Position numbers and translations under genes: made by a program. The notes beneath the pieces are model-generated. The model did no database searches. It was not told where the DNA came from and saw only the letters and a list, made by a program, of their open reading frames with translations. A stretch of 47,557 nt of DNA from an uncultured Roseovarius sp. (lineage in GTDB: Bacteria > Pseudomonadota > Alphaproteobacteria > Rhodobacterales > Rhodobacteraceae). The stretch covers positions 1 through 47,557 of the forward strand of contig CANMFU010000016.1 of assembly GCA_947497295.1 (NCBI GenBank), read 5' to 3'. Shown here piece by piece: positions 8,701 to 15,806 of the stretch. Positions within the stretch are counted from its first letter, which is position 1. Each line of letters opens with the position of its first letter.

Positions 8701-9934
8701 CGGTTACGAGACGGGGCGGCAGGCGCAGTTGCACATTCGGCATCGGCGGCAGGACCGCCGCCATCGCTACGGACTCGACCAGCGACGAGGGGTGAGCGAC
8801 CGCCCCGGCAATGTCGATCCGCTGTGGCGCATAGCGCGCATAGATTTCCGACACGGCGACGTTCTGGCCCGGTACGGCACGCTCCGTGTAGGCGAGCGGC
8901 GCATCGACCGGCGCGCGCGGCGCGGTGCGGATGACGGGAACGGGACGGGAGGGACGGGATGTCGAGGCAGCAGGGGACGAAGTTGCGCTGACCGGCACGC
9001 GGGCCTCGCGCGGCGGACGGACGGGCAATTCCGTGCGGACAGCCGCAAGCGCGTCCTGCAAGGGCATGGCGCGCAGCGGGATCGTGCTTTCACCCACGTC
9101 TCCGGCAGACAAGGGCGCGTCCGCCACGAGAAGCGTGGTTTCCACATTCGTTCCCATCTTGCGGTAGACAATACCCGGCAGGCCGAGATGCAGGCGCGGC
9201 GTGACGATGGATGTCAGTCGCTTCCAGAGGGCGGGCTGGCGCGCTTCGCAAGCCGCCATCGGCAAGATCGCCACCAGCCGCCCGCCGGGGGCCAGGCGCT
9301 TGGCCGCAGACAGCGCATGGCGCAGCGCGATGGTCGGGTCGGTGCGCGAGACCGAGGACGAGAATGGCGGGTTCATCACCACCGCGTCGATGGCGTGGGC
9401 GCGGTCCAGAAGGTCGTCGATATGCTCGCCGTCATGGCCGGTGACGCTTGAGCGGAACAGCGCATCGAGCAGCGCCGCGCGGAACGGGTCGATCTCGTTG
9501 AGGACGAGTTTCGCGCCCGCCCGCTGCACCATATGCGCCAGCGCGCCGGTTCCTGCAGATGGCTCCAGTGCCACGTCGCCGGGCCTGATCGCGGCGGCGG
9601 CGGCGGCGACATAGGCGTAGGGCAGGGGCGTCGAGAATTGCTGGAGCCGGATTTGCGCCTCCGAGCGTCGGGTTTCAGTTGGACGCGCGGTGGCCGCTGC
9701 CGTCAGCGCGCCAAGCCGCGTGACCGGATCGCTGGACTGGGGGGCGTCGCGATCCGCCAGGATTGCAGCTGCCTGAACCAGATCGTAGGCTTGCCGCCAC
9801 GTCCACGCGCCCTCTGCATCCGATCCGCCAAGGGTGGCCGTCAGAAGTGTACTGACGCTCTTTGGCGTCAGGGTGCCGGTGGCAAGCTCGGATACGAGGG
9901 ACGGCAGAAGTCGATCGAGGGTGGGACGTTTCAT
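5729..9934 (-). CDS. Methyltransferase-helicase, strawberry-notch / DarB type
   Basis: A 1401-residue fusion. Residues 124-130 (EPSAGTG) form the S-adenosylmethionine-binding motif and 188-191 (NPPF) the catalytic motif of an N6-adenine-type methyltransferase. After a Pro/Ala-rich linker (about 300-350) comes a superfamily 2 helicase: Walker A-like GTGAGKGRQ near 468-475, DEAH at 573-576, SATGA motif III and a GLGRTHRSAQ motif VI in the strawberry-notch C-terminal half. Proteins of this plan are common on alphaproteobacterial plasmids; phage P1 DarB has the same two activities and protects incoming DNA from type I restriction. A protective role on entry is therefore likely but inferred. Terminator-like hairpins flank it on both sides. 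Confidence 0.88.
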   Translation of the reverse strand: MKRPTLDRLLPSLVSELATGTLTPKSVSTLLTATLGGSDAEGAWTWRQAYDLVQAAAILADRDAPQSSDPVTRLGALTAAATARPTETRRSEAQIRLQQFSTPLPYAYVAAAAAAIRPGDVALEPSAGTGALAHMVQRAGAKLVLNEIDPFRAALLDALFRSSVTGHDGEHIDDLLDRAHAIDAVVMNPPFSSSVSRTDPTIALRHALSAAKRLAPGGRLVAILPMAACEARQPALWKRLTSIVTPRLHLGLPGIVYRKMGTNVETTLLVADAPLSAGDVGESTIPLRAMPLQDALAAVRTELPVRPPREARVPVSATSSPAASTSRPSRPVPVIRTAPRAPVDAPLAYTERAVPGQNVAVSEIYARYAPQRIDIAGAVAHPSSLVESVAMAAVLPPMPNVQLRLPPRLVTGGELSAAQLETIIMAEESYSHDLPGLFAVKDDLSGLEPATESTGVAFRQGYFLGDGTGAGKGRQAAGLMMAGWLEGRTRAIWLSKTKTLMEDAIRDWTDLGGSPADIVPLDRWKPDEAITCQRGILFLTYATLRSVGKTGRSRLDQIIEWAGSDFEGVLAFDEAHAMQNAGGSSEGRGTAPSQQGIAGLRLQLGLPRARVLYVSATGATNVGNLAYAMRLGLWGPGDAYPFPSREEFIAAMEAGGVAAMEVVARDLKALGLYTARALSFEGVEYDILEHRLSEAERTIYDTFASAFRVIHQNLRAALEATGIVDEESGRSASAAKASALSRFESMKQRFFGHVLNGFKAKSVIGAIDADLADGWAPVIQIVSTGESHLDRAIDGLEAGDDLTEAHLTPKEVVVHWLNTAFPIHAQELIEIEDTIVSQPLLDADGNRVISREAEALRDAALMELYTIAPIPSFLDQIIWHFGEDQVAEVTGRSKRTVRTMNGALKVAPRSGSANSAESAAFMAGTKDILLFSDAGGTGRSYHAAIKAANQKRRRHYLVEPGWRADAAIQGLGRTHRSAQVSAPFFRVVTSDVHGEKRFTSTIARRLDTLGALTRGQRQTGSQNMFRASDNLESPIARRALISHYKELVNDTCEAMDYAVFFDWTALKLVAEDGVLLEDLPPIQRYLNRLLALPIQMQNDLFAAFSAKIEAQTERARVAGTLDVGIETLRADRISVINEADLWTCPRSGSVTRTVTLETETAIHLASGAGVLSDYGRDMRTMRNAVSGKVALVSRRPHQVYDDEVFEEVRYLRRPGGRSTVTEQAFTSSHWEPVAKDAFIAAWDAEAAELPRVHTETVVLLTGLLLPIWKMIPSDNERIWRVTPDDDQSRIGRAISPDQALVLKGRFRTEGDAAPDELVASVMATDATVDLGRGLTMRARRVAGAKRLELEGWTPAQVASLKAAGCFSEIIAHQLRVFVPVGDAATGVIEAIRAGRGVAAAT

Positions 9935-9949
9935 CGGTGCGATCCTTTC

Positions 9950-10009
9950 GGGACAATCAAATTCCCAAAAAAAGAAGCCGCCCTTCCCCTTTCGGGTCGG
10001 GACGGCTTC
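9950..10009 (-). terminator. Terminator and leader hairpin before the helicase gene
   Basis: After the ParB-like gene, the minus strand carries a GAAGCCG/CGGCTTC stem with inner CCC/GGG pairing (arms 9974-9980 and 10003-10009), then seven T. A second small hairpin, GGGA/TCCC (9950-9953 with 9963-9966), follows and then the ribosome binding site of the helicase gene. It has the same plan as the elements near 12.2, 13.5, 13.95 and 15.0 kb. Confidence 0.65.
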
Positions 10010-10027
10010 CTCTCGCGCGACGCCCGA

Positions 10028-12127
10028 TCAGACGTCTTCAGTTTGCAGCTGCGACTCTTCCTCGCCCTCGCCACCATCCTCGAAAGGGATTTCCTTATCC
10101 CATTCGCCGGTCTCATCAGGTGCGTCGTTTTCATCATCCTCTGGCGTGGTGCCCCGCAGGCTCTCTCCGCCCGGATAGGCCGCGCGTTCCTGCGGCGCAG
10201 GGATTTCCATACCGGGCGGGCACCATGTCTCCACCGCGTCCCGCTGCTCGGGCGTGAGCGTCGCGAACGGCGCGGCGAAGAGCCGTTCGAGGAAGTCAAC
10301 GATCGCGGTCTTCTTTTCGGAGGCGAGTCGCGCCGCCTCTTCGGGCTGGTGCAGATCGCGGGCGAGGATGCCGAGAAGAACGCTCTTCTTGAGGCGACCG
10401 AAGAACGCCTCGCCGGTCGGACGCCAGACCACGCGCATATCCGGCACGATCTCGCGGGCAACATGGCTCATGAGCGCCTCGCCAAAGCCAAGGGCCGAAG
10501 GCTTTACCGCATCGGCCAGCGCCACTGCGACGATGCGCGACTTCATCGCCCCGTCCAGCGCGCGGAATGCTTCGAACCGCGCGGGCATCGGATGGCTGTC
10601 GTTCCACCACGTTAGATCAAGGTCCGCGAAGAGTTGCGCCTGCGCCTCCGTTGCGCGTCCGTCGATCCCGTCGGGCTTGCCATGCGGGCGTTCGCCCCGG
10701 CTTGCCGTCACACCGAAGCTGTAGGCTGCCCCGCTGCCTTGGCCGAGAAGATCCACCACCGTCTTGAAGAGCAGCAGATCATGCGCGAGGTCCGGGTTGG
10801 CGGCGAGGGCCGCGCCGATCACGATGGCGCGCTCGGTCTTGAGATCGGCTTTGAGCGACTCCGCCAGCACCAGCGCATCGCTGTCGCCCTCTTCCCCGGC
10901 ACCGGCATCGCCCGCTGCGCCGGCCGTTCCCGTCGTTTCAGCGCGGCGGTCAGTGCGGTCCTCGGGCCGGATCAACCCCTCGACCGTCGCGATTTCACCG
11001 CGATCCCAGTGCGCCAGCACACCGGCACGCGCCAGATCGCTCTCGCTCCAGCCGGTCGTCAGCGCGTCGTATTCCTCATTGAGTGCCTCGTATTCGTCCT
11101 CGAGCGCGTCACCGTCGAGATGCTGGCCGTCCTCCTGATCGTCGGCCATCGCGGCGTCCCGTGCCTCGTCGAGTTCGGCCAGCCGGTTGGCAATGGCCTC
11201 GCAGCGCGCCGCATCCTCGCCCGCCGGATCGACCGATCCGGGATAGACACGACCATATTCCTGAAGCTTCTTCCAATCGACATCGCGCAACGCCTGCGAC
11301 CAGCCAAAGCCGAGACGCGCCGCTTCCGCTGCCGCATGGGCTTCGAGCTTTTCCATCAGCAGCCGCTCGACGAGTGCCTCGTCGGTCAGGATCGAGTCCT
11401 CTTCGATCAGGTCCGCCGCGATCTCGCCACCGGCGGCGCGATAGTCTTCGGCCACGAGCTGCGCGATGTTGTCACCCATCTTTACGCCGCGGCTCTTCAG
11501 CCGATCGCGCACTGTCCATGCCTGGATGTAATCGCCGCGCATCGCCTCGAACGTGTCGATCTGAACACTCTGGTCGGGATGCTCGGCAAACGCCTTCATG
11601 GCATCGAGGCTGATCTTCTTCGCGCGAGCTGCCGCCCGGATGTCGGGATGGACGCGCCCGTAGCGCAGGCGTTCGACCACGCGGCGACGCTCGACACCGA
11701 AGGTGCGGGCGATGTCATCAGGGGTCTGCTGGCCGATCTCCATCATCCGCGCAAACGCCTCGAACTCATCGAGCGGGTCCATCGCTTTTTGCGTTACGTT
11801 CTCGGCCACGGTGATCGCCGTCGCCGCCGCCACATCATCGCCGATCGCGCGGCAGTCGATTTTGGTCGCGTTCGTCCAGCCCTTCGCGGTCTTGTCGCCC
11901 GCCAGCAGCCGCAAGGCCGCAAGACGGCGACCGCCGGCCAGAACGCCCCACGACTTGCCGACCTTCTGGACGATCAGGGGATTCAGCAGGCCAAGCGTGG
12001 CGATCGACGCCGCAAGGCAGGCGATGTCGTCGGCCTCGTAGGTTTCCGGTGATCCGGCGCGCGCGTTCAGCTCGTGCAGGCTCAGATCTTTCAGGGCGAT
12101 GGTCGTCTGGTTCAGGTCGGTGGTCAT
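10028..12127 (-). CDS. Large ParB/Srx-domain protein
   Basis: 699 residues. The first 200 have the ParB/Spo0J N-terminal fold pattern: a target-directing NARAGSPETYEADDI start, GLLNPLIVQ, the box VLAGGRRLAAL, and a helix-turn-helix region around residues 130-155 (TPDDIARTFGVERRRVVERL). The rest is long, acidic and helical, with a very acidic C-terminus. Proteins of this size with a ParB domain sit beside methyltransferase-helicase and DUF3768 genes on many alphaproteobacterial plasmids and are not classical partition proteins. No ParA gene is adjacent; the only ParA-type gene here is virC1, 27 kb away. A nuclease or anti-defence role is possible but unproven. AAGGAG precedes the ATG. Confidence 0.8.
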   Translation of the reverse strand: MTTDLNQTTIALKDLSLHELNARAGSPETYEADDIACLAASIATLGLLNPLIVQKVGKSWGVLAGGRRLAALRLLAGDKTAKGWTNATKIDCRAIGDDVAAATAITVAENVTQKAMDPLDEFEAFARMMEIGQQTPDDIARTFGVERRRVVERLRYGRVHPDIRAAARAKKISLDAMKAFAEHPDQSVQIDTFEAMRGDYIQAWTVRDRLKSRGVKMGDNIAQLVAEDYRAAGGEIAADLIEEDSILTDEALVERLLMEKLEAHAAAEAARLGFGWSQALRDVDWKKLQEYGRVYPGSVDPAGEDAARCEAIANRLAELDEARDAAMADDQEDGQHLDGDALEDEYEALNEEYDALTTGWSESDLARAGVLAHWDRGEIATVEGLIRPEDRTDRRAETTGTAGAAGDAGAGEEGDSDALVLAESLKADLKTERAIVIGAALAANPDLAHDLLLFKTVVDLLGQGSGAAYSFGVTASRGERPHGKPDGIDGRATEAQAQLFADLDLTWWNDSHPMPARFEAFRALDGAMKSRIVAVALADAVKPSALGFGEALMSHVAREIVPDMRVVWRPTGEAFFGRLKKSVLLGILARDLHQPEEAARLASEKKTAIVDFLERLFAAPFATLTPEQRDAVETWCPPGMEIPAPQERAAYPGGESLRGTTPEDDENDAPDETGEWDKEIPFEDGGEGEEESQLQTEDV

Positions 12128-12151
12128 GGCGCTCTCCTTGGGGTTTTTCTC

Positions 12152-12212
12152 TGACCGGAATCGGTCACACCAAGAAAAAAGGCCCCCTTTCCCCTCTCAG
12201 GGACCGGGAGCC
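12152..12212 (-). terminator. Terminator plus second hairpin before the ParB-like gene
   Basis: Minus-strand outer stem GGCTCCC/GGGGGCC (12206-12212 with 12181-12187), an inner CCC/GGG pairing, then TTTTTTC. One outer pair is G-U on the minus-strand RNA but C-A on the other strand, so the RNA made leftwards is the form that folds. A second 6-bp hairpin (TGACCG/CGGTCA, 12152-12167) follows, then the ribosome binding site. Confidence 0.7.
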
Positions 12213-12248
12213 AGGACACGCACGATGCGGCGGCGGATGCGCGCTGCG

Positions 12249-12632
12249 CTACCAGTCGAGCCAGTCGGTCGAGAACAGGATGTGCAGGATGCGGTAGGTA
12301 TCGACGGGATTACCGTTCCTATCCGTGCCTGGATCATCAGCGTCCGACAACACGATCCTGAACCATACCGTCCTGTCTTCGACCTCGACCGAGCCGCAGT
12401 TTCGATAGCCTTCGGGATCGGCATCTCTCGGGAAGCTGTCGAACCGCCCGACCGCCTCAAGGCAGGAGCGCATGAACGCCGGACCCATGGCCTGAACCGT
12501 GTCGCTGACGAGCAGGTGGCCCTTCAGCGCCGGATCGCCGGGCGCATCAAGGCAGACGGTGCGCCGGAAGGCATCGTTTTGCGATGCCAGCCGATCGACA
12601 TAGGCATCAAACGTCAGGTCGTACCGGATCAT
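12249..12632 (-). CDS. DUF3768 protein (copy 1)
   Basis: 127 residues with the DUF3768 pattern: QNDAFRR near the start, a mid-protein AVGRFDSFPRDADPEG segment and a C-terminal YRILHILFS...W. DUF3768 proteins are small, of unknown function and usual neighbours of ParB-like and helicase genes on alphaproteobacterial plasmids. The next gene upstream is a diverged copy of the same family. Preceded by a hairpin element like its neighbours. Confidence 0.75.
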   Translation of the reverse strand: MIRYDLTFDAYVDRLASQNDAFRRTVCLDAPGDPALKGHLLVSDTVQAMGPAFMRSCLEAVGRFDSFPRDADPEGYRNCGSVEVEDRTVWFRIVLSDADDPGTDRNGNPVDTYRILHILFSTDWLDW

Positions 12633-12666
12633 GGTCTCGCTCCGTTTTTAAGGTTCACCTGAATGA

Positions 12667-12697
12667 AGCCCCCTCTCCTTCTCTGGAAGAAGGGGCT
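12667..12697 (-). terminator. Terminator-like hairpin between the two DUF3768 genes
   Basis: AGCCCC/GGGGCT stem with extra CT-rich/GA-rich pairing inside, 15 bases after the upstream DUF3768 gene. The following T content is weak (TTCATTC). It fits the repeated plan of gene, hairpin, short leader, gene. Confidence 0.5.
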
Positions 12698-12712
12698 CCG
12701 GCAGGGTTCGGG

Positions 12713-13096
12713 CTACCAGTCGGACGGAAGAAGCACGGTCAGCACCCTGTAGCTGTGTGCCGGATCGTCGGGCATATCCGAGCCGAATGAAAGACGGTCA
12801 TTGTCATACACGTCGATCTTGAACCACACCGCCGTGCCGAACACCTCGACCGATCCAAAGTCGTGAAAGCCGTCCGGGTCGTTGTCAGCCGGGAAGTGAT
12901 CGAGTCGCCCGATCGCATCAAGGCAGAACATGACAAACGCCATGCCGTTGGCATCGACACTTTGGGTTATCACCATCCGGCCCTTCAGGACAGGATCGCC
13001 GACCCCGTAGGGGATGGCGAGGCAGGCATTGCGGCGGAAGGCATCATTTTGCGCAGCCACCTTCTCGACGTCCGGGACATATATCGTATCGTTCAT
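12713..13096 (-). CDS. DUF3768 protein (copy 2)
   Basis: 127 residues, starting MNDTIYVPDVEKVAAQNDAF. It shares with copy 1 the QNDAFRR box, the (A/V)GR-(F/L)-D-(S/H)-FP-x-D-x-DP-(E/D)-G segment and the GSVEV-x-x-x-x-VWF strand, so the two are tandem paralogs that have since diverged. The start overlaps the upstream gene's stop by four bases. Function unknown. Confidence 0.75.
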   Translation of the reverse strand: MNDTIYVPDVEKVAAQNDAFRRNACLAIPYGVGDPVLKGRMVITQSVDANGMAFVMFCLDAIGRLDHFPADNDPDGFHDFGSVEVFGTAVWFKIDVYDNDRLSFGSDMPDDPAHSYRVLTVLLPSDW

Positions 13097-13497
13097 GCCG
13101 ATGCCTCCGCAGAGACTGCGACCGGAACCTCCGCGCCGGTAAGGATCGCTTTCAGCTTTTCCATCGACTCGGCGTCGCCCACGGCGCAAAGCGCGTGGAT
13201 CGCCATCGCGTGTTCCAGGACACGGGCACGAACCTCGCGCAGCGCCTTGGGCCGGTAGTTCTTGAGCGGGACGACGAGGATGTAGCCGACACCGGGCGTC
13301 TTTTGTCCGATGCCGACTTTCAGCGTCTTCCAGATCGAGCCGATTTCCTGCTCATAGACGGTGGATGAAAAGAAAATGCCCTTCGGCTTCGTGCTATAGT
13401 CGAAATAGTTCATCCCGCCCTTGTCGTAATAGACATCCAGCTCGCGGATATGCGTGTCGCTGATGCGATGTGTGTGAACGAGTCTTTCGGTGGCCAT
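13093..13497 (-). CDS. Unknown protein coupled to DUF3768 copy 2
   Basis: 134 residues from the second of two adjacent ATG codons; AAAGGAG is better spaced for this one than for the ATG at 13500. It has a central EIGSIWKTLKVGIGQ segment and a helical charged C-terminal half. It overlaps the DUF3768 gene by ATGA, so the two are probably made together. Family not recognised. Confidence 0.6.
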   Translation of the reverse strand: MATERLVHTHRISDTHIRELDVYYDKGGMNYFDYSTKPKGIFFSSTVYEQEIGSIWKTLKVGIGQKTPGVGYILVVPLKNYRPKALREVRARVLEHAMAIHALCAVGDAESMEKLKAILTGAEVPVAVSAEASA

Positions 13498-13513
13498 CAT
13501 CGGCTCCTTTCCA

Positions 13514-13570
13514 GTGGGGTTGAGTCCACAAGGAAAAAAGGCCCCCTTTTCCCTTTATGGGACGGGGGCC
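13514..13570 (-). terminator. Terminator plus second hairpin
   Basis: Minus-strand GGCCCCC/GGGGGCC, perfect 7-bp outer stem (13564-13570 with 13540-13546), inner CCC/GGG, A-rich internal loop and then TTTTTTCC. A small GTGG/CCAC hairpin (13514-13529) follows just before the ribosome binding site of the gene starting at 13497. Confidence 0.7.
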
Positions 13571-13603
13571 GCAGGGCGGAGCATGGGGAAGGTTTGCTGC
13601 CGT

Positions 13604-13900
13604 CTATTCGTAGTGCGGTCGTGTCGTAGGGTAGTGGATCGGTGCGGTGTTCTCGAACACCCACGCCGCGTGTCGACCGCCATTGTAGGCCATCGAAGAG
13701 GGGCTACGGGTGTGGCGTTGGAACCGGTCCAGCAGCCGGTTGGCTCTCAGGGCGCACGCATATGCGCGGTCGGCATCACGGAATACCGCGATTGAGCGAC
13801 ACAACTCTCCGGTATCATACCACCATCCCCCTTCTTCGGGACCGCCATAAGCGCGGTCGATCTCGTAAAAGGCAACGACGTGGGAAGTGCGGGTGATCAT
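13604..13900 (-). CDS. Unknown protein
   Basis: 98 residues, starting MITRTSHVVAFYEIDRAYGG. Aromatic and Gly-rich at the start (GGWWYDTGELC), then an Arg-rich helical part. No domain recognised. It is a single gene enclosed by the recurrent hairpin leaders on both sides, and GAGAGGAT precedes the start. Confidence 0.55.
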   Translation of the reverse strand: MITRTSHVVAFYEIDRAYGGPEEGGWWYDTGELCRSIAVFRDADRAYACALRANRLLDRFQRHTRSPSSMAYNGGRHAAWVFENTAPIHYPTTRPHYE

Positions 13901-13918
13901 CGCGGTGATCCTCTCTCT

Positions 13919-13980
13919 GTGTGAAATGACATCACACGGAAAACCGGCCTCCTTTTCCCTCTATGGGGCGGAGGCCGGTT
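13919..13980 (-). terminator. Terminator plus second hairpin after ardC
   Basis: Perfect 11-bp minus-strand stem AACCGGCCTCC/GGAGGCCGGTT (13970-13980 with 13942-13952) with the inner CCC/GGG motif, ending in TTTTCC. It is followed by a 6-bp GTGTGA/TCACAC hairpin (13919-13937) and then the leader of the 98-residue gene. Confidence 0.7.
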
Positions 13981-13996
13981 CTCGGTTTATAGAAGT

Positions 13997-14929
13997 TCAG
14001 GCGGCGACCGCCTCGGCCGGGGTCGCTGCCCCCTTGGCGGAGGCGTCAACGAGGTAGTCAACCGCGCGCTGTGCGTCAGCACCGGCCTTGAAAAGAAACC
14101 GCTTGTCGCCGCGCAAGACCTGGAGCCAGGACCCAAGATAAGCCGCATGATTTTCGATATGATCGGACGTAAACCCGAACCTCTGGCCCAACAAAACGGC
14201 TGCCAGCTCGGCCTGAAGCTCCTCCTTTGCGTATGCCTCGTTTCCGAAGGTGGAAACCCCATAGTTGCGGTCCAGACGATGCGGTGCCTTCGTCCAATGT
14301 GCGTGCTCGTGGGCAAGGGTTGCATACATTGCCGAGGCACTTTTGAATCGGACCAGCTCCGGCATATGGATGCGATCTAGCGAGGGAATGTAGCAGGCTC
14401 GATCCCCGCCGATAACGACGTCGGAGCCGATGGACTTGAAGAACGCCTCGATCTCCGGGATCGGCTTGGGACCGTCCGCCGGATCGCCCTCGGGCTTGGG
14501 ATAGTAGGACGCATCCAGCCCCTCGATTTGCTCGACGTTGAAGACGCGGTAGTTCTTCAGGAAGCGATATGTGCCGCTAGTCGCACCATCGTCGCCGCCT
14601 GTCTCATCGTTGGCACCATCGTCCTTCTTCCCGGCGGTCCCGTAATAGACCACGACGCTCGATTTGCTGCCCTTCTTCACGCAGGCACCCTGTTCCTTCG
14701 CTTGCTTGAACGTCATCCAGTAGGGCGAGCTGTAGCCTGTCACCGCCGCGCGGAGGCCCAGAAGGAAGGCGTTGATCCCCCGGTAGCTCTCGCCATTGTG
14801 GCGCAGCGGTACGCCGCCACCCGCGATTTTCCATGGCCGCCGCCACGGCATTGTTCCCTTCTCCAGCAGGGCGATGATTTCGTCGGTGATTGCCTGTGCT
14901 GCGTCAAACTTCTCGTTGGTGCGTGCCAT
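13997..14929 (-). CDS. ardC: ArdC-type antirestriction protein
   Basis: 310 residues with the two-part ArdC plan: an N-terminal ssDNA-binding domain (TDEIIALLEKGTMPWRRPW through the GYSSPYWMTFKQAKEQG segment) and a C-terminal zinc metallopeptidase-like domain with HEHAH at residues 207-211. ArdC proteins bind incoming single-stranded DNA and shield it from restriction endonucleases during conjugation. The length matches the family. A hairpin leader precedes it and another follows. The position in the early-entering half fits the role. Confidence 0.88.
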   Translation of the reverse strand: MARTNEKFDAAQAITDEIIALLEKGTMPWRRPWKIAGGGVPLRHNGESYRGINAFLLGLRAAVTGYSSPYWMTFKQAKEQGACVKKGSKSSVVVYYGTAGKKDDGANDETGGDDGATSGTYRFLKNYRVFNVEQIEGLDASYYPKPEGDPADGPKPIPEIEAFFKSIGSDVVIGGDRACYIPSLDRIHMPELVRFKSASAMYATLAHEHAHWTKAPHRLDRNYGVSTFGNEAYAKEELQAELAAVLLGQRFGFTSDHIENHAAYLGSWLQVLRGDKRFLFKAGADAQRAVDYLVDASAKGAATPAEAVAA

Positions 14930-14950
14930 CGGTATTGTCCTTTTCCCGGT

Positions 14951-15003
14951 GTGAATATCACCAAGAAAAAAGGCTCCCTTTTCCCTTTCAGGGACCGGGA
15001 GCC
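14951..15003 (-). terminator. Terminator plus second hairpin before ardC
   Basis: Minus-strand outer stem GGCTCCC/GGGAGCC (14997-15003 with 14972-14978), inner CCC/GGG, then TTTTTTCTT. A small GTGA/TCAC hairpin (14951-14961) follows. Only 34 bases separate the end of the T run from the ardC ATG, so there is no room there for an ordinary promoter. Confidence 0.7.
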
Positions 15004-15009
15004 TCGGGA

Positions 15010-15327
15010 TCAGCCGGACGGGGGCATGTTGCCGCCTACGCCCGCTGCACGCAGCCGCATGACGCGATTGGACAGCGCGACAATGATCGGGGTTTGCGGC
15101 GCGTCGCCGCGCGCCCCGCGATGCGGTCGGGCAAACCCGGTCTGGAAGTGATGCGGCGGACCTTTGAGGATCGCACAGACCTTTTCCAGCAGCGGCACGT
15201 TCAGCTCTACGTCGATCTCGTCATAGGGGAAATCTCGTAAATGCTGGCCGCGGGCTTCGTACTTGGCAGCTGACAGGCGGCGGCGCTCGATCGCCCACGC
15301 CTTTACCAGCCAGTCCTTGATGGTCAT
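15010..15327 (-). CDS. Unknown basic protein upstream of ardC
   Basis: 105 residues, starting MTIKDWLVKAWAIERRRL. Basic N-terminal helix, an acidic centre (FPYDEIDVELN) and a Gly/Pro-rich tail. The stop codon is followed after a few bases by the terminator ahead of ardC. Family not recognised. Confidence 0.55.
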   Translation of the reverse strand: MTIKDWLVKAWAIERRRLSAAKYEARGQHLRDFPYDEIDVELNVPLLEKVCAILKGPPHHFQTGFARPHRGARGDAPQTPIIVALSNRVMRLRAAGVGGNMPPSG

Positions 15328-15379
15328 CGGGAAATCTCCATTGTTGCTTGGCAGGATTGGGGAAAATACTGTAGAAGTG

Positions 15380-15405
15380 CCGCAGCCCCCGCGAAGGGGC
15401 TGCGG
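15380..15405 (-). terminator. Hairpin after the 39-residue gene
   Basis: A perfect 10-bp stem CCGCAGCCCC/GGGGCTGCGG with a 6-base loop, nine bases after the 39-residue gene. There is no T run, so termination is uncertain. Confidence 0.45.
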
Positions 15406-15413
15406 CGGGGGCT

Positions 15414-15533
15414 TTAGATGGCCCCGTGCTGGGTGAGGAAGGCGCGGGCGATCGTGGCAGACAGGCCGCCCTTCCTCAGAAGCGCCCAGGCTTCAGGCCG
15501 GCGCTCCGCGATGTAGTCATCGTAGGTTTTCAT
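15414..15533 (-). CDS. 39-residue protein, unknown function
   Basis: A short frame starting MKTYDDYIAERRPEAWALL and ending FLTQHGAI. The content is helical with balanced charge. A purine-rich GAGAGGGGGTG stretch precedes the ATG and a strong hairpin follows the stop. It is the first gene of the minus-strand leading block and faces away from umuD across a 273-base gap. Support is moderate because of its size. Confidence 0.45.
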   Translation of the reverse strand: MKTYDDYIAERRPEAWALLRKGGLSATIARAFLTQHGAI

Positions 15534-15746
15534 GGTGTTCACCCCCTCTCAGGGTCGAGGAGCGGGGCGGGATCGGACCCATTGTCCATTCCCTTCACCC
15601 CAAAATCCTCAACCTGACCAAAAGCCTCCTTTTCTCTCTATGGCGGAGCGGGTGATGAGGTGGGCAACGATGGATTTCTGGCACATCTCGATCGACGCAG
15701 TTCTCCGATCGCTCCAGCTCCTACAGGGCAGAACACCAGTTCAGTC

Positions 15747-15791
15747 TTGACAGTCGGGGCGCTTTTCACAGATTTAGAACAAAAAAAGAAC
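15747..15791 (+). promoter_or_regulatory. SOS promoter with LexA box for umuDC
   Basis: GAAC-AAAAAAA-GAAC at 15777-15791 is a perfect match to the alphaproteobacterial LexA box (GAAC-N7-GAAC). A TTGACA -35 box lies at 15747-15752, and a weak -10 (AGATTT) follows 17 bases later at 15770-15775. LexA bound at the box would cover the start of transcription. The umuD ATG lies 15 bases beyond the box. Confidence 0.8.
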
Positions 15792-15806
15792 ATTTAAGGA
15801 TTCCCC

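Noticed and set aside
6686..9451. Long plus-strand frames opposite the methyltransferase-helicase gene
   Set aside because: The minus-strand gene has clear motifs along its whole length. The opposite frames are a by-product of high GC and have no recognisable domain or ribosome binding site.
10634..12052. 472-residue plus-strand frame opposite the ParB-like gene
   Set aside because: Antisense shadow of a gene with a clear ParB domain; the translation is Arg-rich and featureless.
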